From contig JAPEVF010001398.1 of assembly GCA_029747585.1 (NCBI GenBank), positions 1 through 10,230 on the forward strand: DNA of 10,230 nt, read 5' to 3'. The position numbers and the translations under genes were made by a program. Under the pieces are notes generated by a model. That model searched no databases and had not been told where the DNA came from. It saw nothing but the letters and a program-made list of their open reading frames with translations. This document shows positions 7,854 to 10,230 of this stretch, piece by piece; within the stretch, counting starts at the first letter, position 1; each line of letters starts with the position of its first letter. This DNA is from Pleurotus djamor (lineage: Eukaryota > Basidiomycota > Agaricomycetes > Agaricales > Pleurotaceae).

Positions 7854-9974
7854 ATGGCGCCCGTGGCCACGACCACCGAAATCATCAGCGCTGCTAATGA
7901 CACTTTGGCTGCCCACGCAGCACTCGTATCTCGAATTCGTGCAGAACAGCTTGAATTTCGCCGTGAACTGAATACATTACCCTCCCCACCGCAAGAAATA
8001 CTCAGACTACCGCTTATTCCAAGTCCCCCTGCGTCCCCCACTTCCGAGCGGTTCTCACCACCTCCGACGCTCTCACCTAAGGAGCAGCACCTCCAGAAAC
8101 AATTGCAACGGACGGACCTTCCCCCAGCAAAGCGTGCACGAGTAGCTCGATATCGGAACTATGTTCCCGAGGAGGAGACCATCCGAAACGACTATTCACA
8201 GCGATACGTTGATGGCGGAGAATGGCCTCAGAACTGGGTCCTCGGGACGGACCCAGAACGCAGGTTTGAAGAGTGCGTCTGGTTCTTGCCTATCGGTCGA
8301 GTCAGCTCACCTCATTTCAAGTGCCTGATGTTTCTCATAGGTATCCCAAGCAGCGTCGACTCTTGGAGTTGAAGAAAGCTTCCGTTGCGCAGCATGCTGT
8401 ACCCTCCTCGTTCATCCGCTTCTCTGAGCTGCATTCTCTGGAGACTTGTAAATTCGATGTTATACTTATAGACCCTCCCTTCTCTTCGTCATTCACGTGG
8501 AGTGATCTTCAAGAACTTCCGATACCTTCAATGGCGGCTGATCCGAGCTTTGTATTTCTTTGGGTTGGAAGCGGTGCAGGGGAAGGTCTCGAACGAGGCA
8601 GAGAAGTTCTAGCAAAATGGGGCTACCGTCGGTGTGAAGATGTTGTATGGGTGAAGACTAATAGAACCTCCAATCGAGGCCCGGGGGTGCGTCTTCGTGT
8701 TCACAATGTCCTCAGTATGTACTGATTGATTTGTCGCTTAGACAGACCCACCAACGACTTCTCTTTTCACACGGACAAAGCAACACTGTCTCATTGGTAT
8801 TCGAGGAACCGTCCGCCGTTCAACGGACAGCTGGTTCGCTCACTGCAACGTCGGTATGATGCCCAGTTCCACCGACAATCAATCTCTGATCAAGTTTTCT
8901 CATGTCTTCATAATGGTTTCTCGTAATAGATACGGATGTGATCATATGGGAAGGAGATCCTCTCGACCCAACTCGCAAACCGCCGGAGATGTACACTCTC
9001 ATCGAGAACTTTTGCTTGGGAACACGGCGTCTGGAAGTTTTTGGACGCGTCCCCACTTCATTTCGACGGGGGTGGGTGACCGTAGTAACCCCTGGGCACG
9101 ACGACCGTCTTCCAGATGCTTCTAGAAGCAGCGCCGTGCCTCTGAATTATACGACCGAGGAGGGCGACGTCATCGAGGTTTCACGGTGGGACAAAGAGAA
9201 GTGGGAGCATGGGATACAGTTATTTGCAGATGGCGGCAAGGCCGTCGTTCCAATGACAGCGGAGATTGATGCTCTAAGACCCAAGTCGCCTATGAGATCT
9301 GGAGGGCAGTCTGGCGGAAACCCTGGTGGAGCACCCGGTAGGATGATGGGTCCTGGTCGCGGTGCCTTTGGTGGGGGGAGCGGTCACGAACCGAATCAGA
9401 TCATGGGCCAGCCAGTGATGGGAATGGCGAACTTAGGGATGGGTAATATGGGAATGACACCTGGCATGGGCATGGGTGTTGGCGTTGGTGTCGGTGTTGA
9501 TGAAATGATGGGTTGGCAGGGCGGTGGGATGGGCATGAACATGGGTCAAATGGCTATGGGCNATANGGAAACATGGGGCCGGGTGCTGGGGTAGGCATGG
9601 GTGGCATGGGTATCCCCACGATGATGAACGGTCTAGGTGGCATCGGGCCAATGGGAGGAGTGGCTATGGGGACTGTTAATGCTGGATTTCAGGGGGCTGG
9701 CTTTGCCGGTCAAAATGGCGGATTTAACAACATGAACGTGACAGGTATGGGTCGACCTGGCGCAGCAGGGATGTTTGGATCGCAGATGCAGAACATGGGT
9801 AACTGGAACGATCAGGGTCAGTATGGACTTGAAGCCGGTTGGGACAGGAACGAGGGGATGATGGGTGGAGGAGACATGATGAATTCCGGAAACGGTGTAG
9901 GCGGTTCTGTCAACATGGGAGGAATCAATATGAACCCAGGTATGGGTATGGGACATTGGGGCTCTGGATATTAA
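7854..9974 (+). CDS. METTL14: METTL14-type subunit of the mRNA N6-adenosine methyltransferase (MT-A70 family)
   Basis: Four exons (7854-8272, 8341-8686, 8742-8853, 8930-9974) join in frame to give 639 aa once the Ns at 9562 and 9566 are dropped. Introns are 68, 55 and 76 bp. I chose the ATG at 7854 (G at -3 and +4) over an upstream TTG. METTL14 is the RNA-binding, structural partner of METTL3 in the nuclear m6A writer. Features in order: an N-terminal helix (about 6-42), a Pro/Ser-rich linker, a basic PAKRARVAR, NDYSQRYVDGG...PQNW...FEEYPK at 112-143, FDVILIDPPF at 178-187, FVFLWVGSG, KWGYRRCEDVVWVKTN, FTRTKQHCLIGIRGTVRRST (264-283), HCNVDTDVII, IENFCLGTRRLEVFGR, RGWVTV near 342 and IDALRPKSP at 405-413. 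These match animal METTL14 rather than METTL3. Residues 415-639 form a Gly/Met/Asn-rich tail in place of the animal RGG tail. The motif is DPPF where human METTL14 has EPPL and METTL3 has DPPW. Confidence 0.94.
9300..9971 (+). repeat. Coding low-complexity Gly/Met-rich repeat region (METTL14 tail)
   Basis: The 3' part of the last METTL14 exon is built from degenerate ATGGG, GGCATGGG and GGTGTTGGCGTT-like units. They encode stretches such as NLGMGNMGMTPGMGMGVGVG and GVGMGGMGIP. The units are imperfect and of variable spacing, so this is a compositional repeat rather than a clean tandem array. The open long frames on the opposite strand here (His/Thr-rich) are shadows of it. Confidence 0.8.
9562..9566 (+). 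other. Two spurious Ns inside the METTL14 tail
   Basis: As written, the Ns at 9562 and 9566 shift the frame by two and stop it at 9592-9594. Removing both gives ATG GGC ATA GGA AAC ATG GGG, which continues the Gly/Met-rich reading (MGIGNMGPGAG) to the TAA at 9972-9974. They are more likely assembly placeholders than real bases. Confidence 0.82.
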
Positions 9975-10230
9975 AGGTATATATTATTCCATAGGTTTGG
10001 CAGATATACGTATCAAATTTTCAGGGAAATATGTTTCTGATTCTGCACTTCATGTTCTGCGTGGAGCCTCAGTCTGAGAACGGACTAGAACCGTGTGCCA
10101 GCGCATCTTCTGATGTTGGAAGTAAAGGGTATCTATTTGGTTGTGCTTACTCCAGAGGGCGTAGGCTTTATAAGGCTCCGTGTCTGCCACGAGTTCTGTC
10201 AATCCTGTCGCAAAGCAGTCAAAAAACAAC
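9975..10230. other. 3' flank of METTL14 and possible promoter of a gene to the right
   Basis: No coding region is evident. A TTTATAAGG at 10167-10175 resembles a plus-strand TATA box and could serve a gene starting beyond the window, but nothing else supports that. Confidence 0.3.

Noticed and set aside
9433..9956. Minus-strand His/Thr-rich open frames
   Set aside because: They are shadows of the Gly/Met-rich METTL14 tail: the repeated ATGGG read in reverse avoids stop codons.
1..10230. tRNA genes, rRNA, CRISPR arrays, transposon ends
   Set aside because: Reading both strands, I found no T-loop-like GGTTCGAATC pattern, regular spacer array, transposase or reverse transcriptase motif, or long terminal inverted repeats.

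Overview
This window is a gene-dense piece of a fungal nuclear genome, most likely from an agaricomycete basidiomycete. The evidence is the many short introns (47-107 bp, mostly 50-80 bp) with GT...AG ends, the compact spacing of genes, and a family of Hsp70-like proteins that I associate with mushroom-forming fungi and relatives. I cannot name the species. Five single N symbols (3627, 7496, 7566, 9562, 9566) suggest a draft assembly. The four that lie in coding sequence behave as spurious extra bases, because deleting them restores the frame.

Layout. 1-390 (+): the 3' part of an unrecognised spliced gene that runs in from the left edge. 277-1459 (-): the first seven exons of an Hsp70-like gene. 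It has a Pro/Gln-rich N-terminal extension and an ATPase domain that breaks off after about a third of its usual length, so it may be a pseudogene. 1460-3862: a poorly resolved stretch with two hypothetical open frames (2082-2387 +, and 2706-3218 - with a possible continuation to 2450). 3863-4251 (+): a two-exon CBP6/UQCC2-type mitochondrial complex III assembly factor. 4779-7625 (-): a complete 12-exon NOC2 gene for 60S ribosome biogenesis (705 aa). 7626-7853: a short divergent promoter region. 7854-9974 (+): a complete four-exon METTL14-type subunit of the m6A mRNA methyltransferase (639 aa), with a long Gly/Met-rich tail. 9975-10230: downstream sequence.

The three well-supported complete genes are housekeeping genes: mitochondrial cytochrome b/complex III assembly, nucleolar pre-60S maturation and mRNA methylation. 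They do not form one pathway. NOC2 and METTL14 are divergent and only 228 bp apart, so they may share a promoter; CBP6 and NOC2 converge. I found no CRISPR array, rRNA, tRNA or recognisable transposon.

The points most worth a second look are the METTL14 active-site variant (DPPF) and its Gly/Met-rich tail, the broken Hsp70 gene whose 3' end lies antisense to the left-edge gene, a probable GC-AG intron at the end of NOC2, a 20-nt microexon in the Hsp70 gene, and the frame-breaking Ns.
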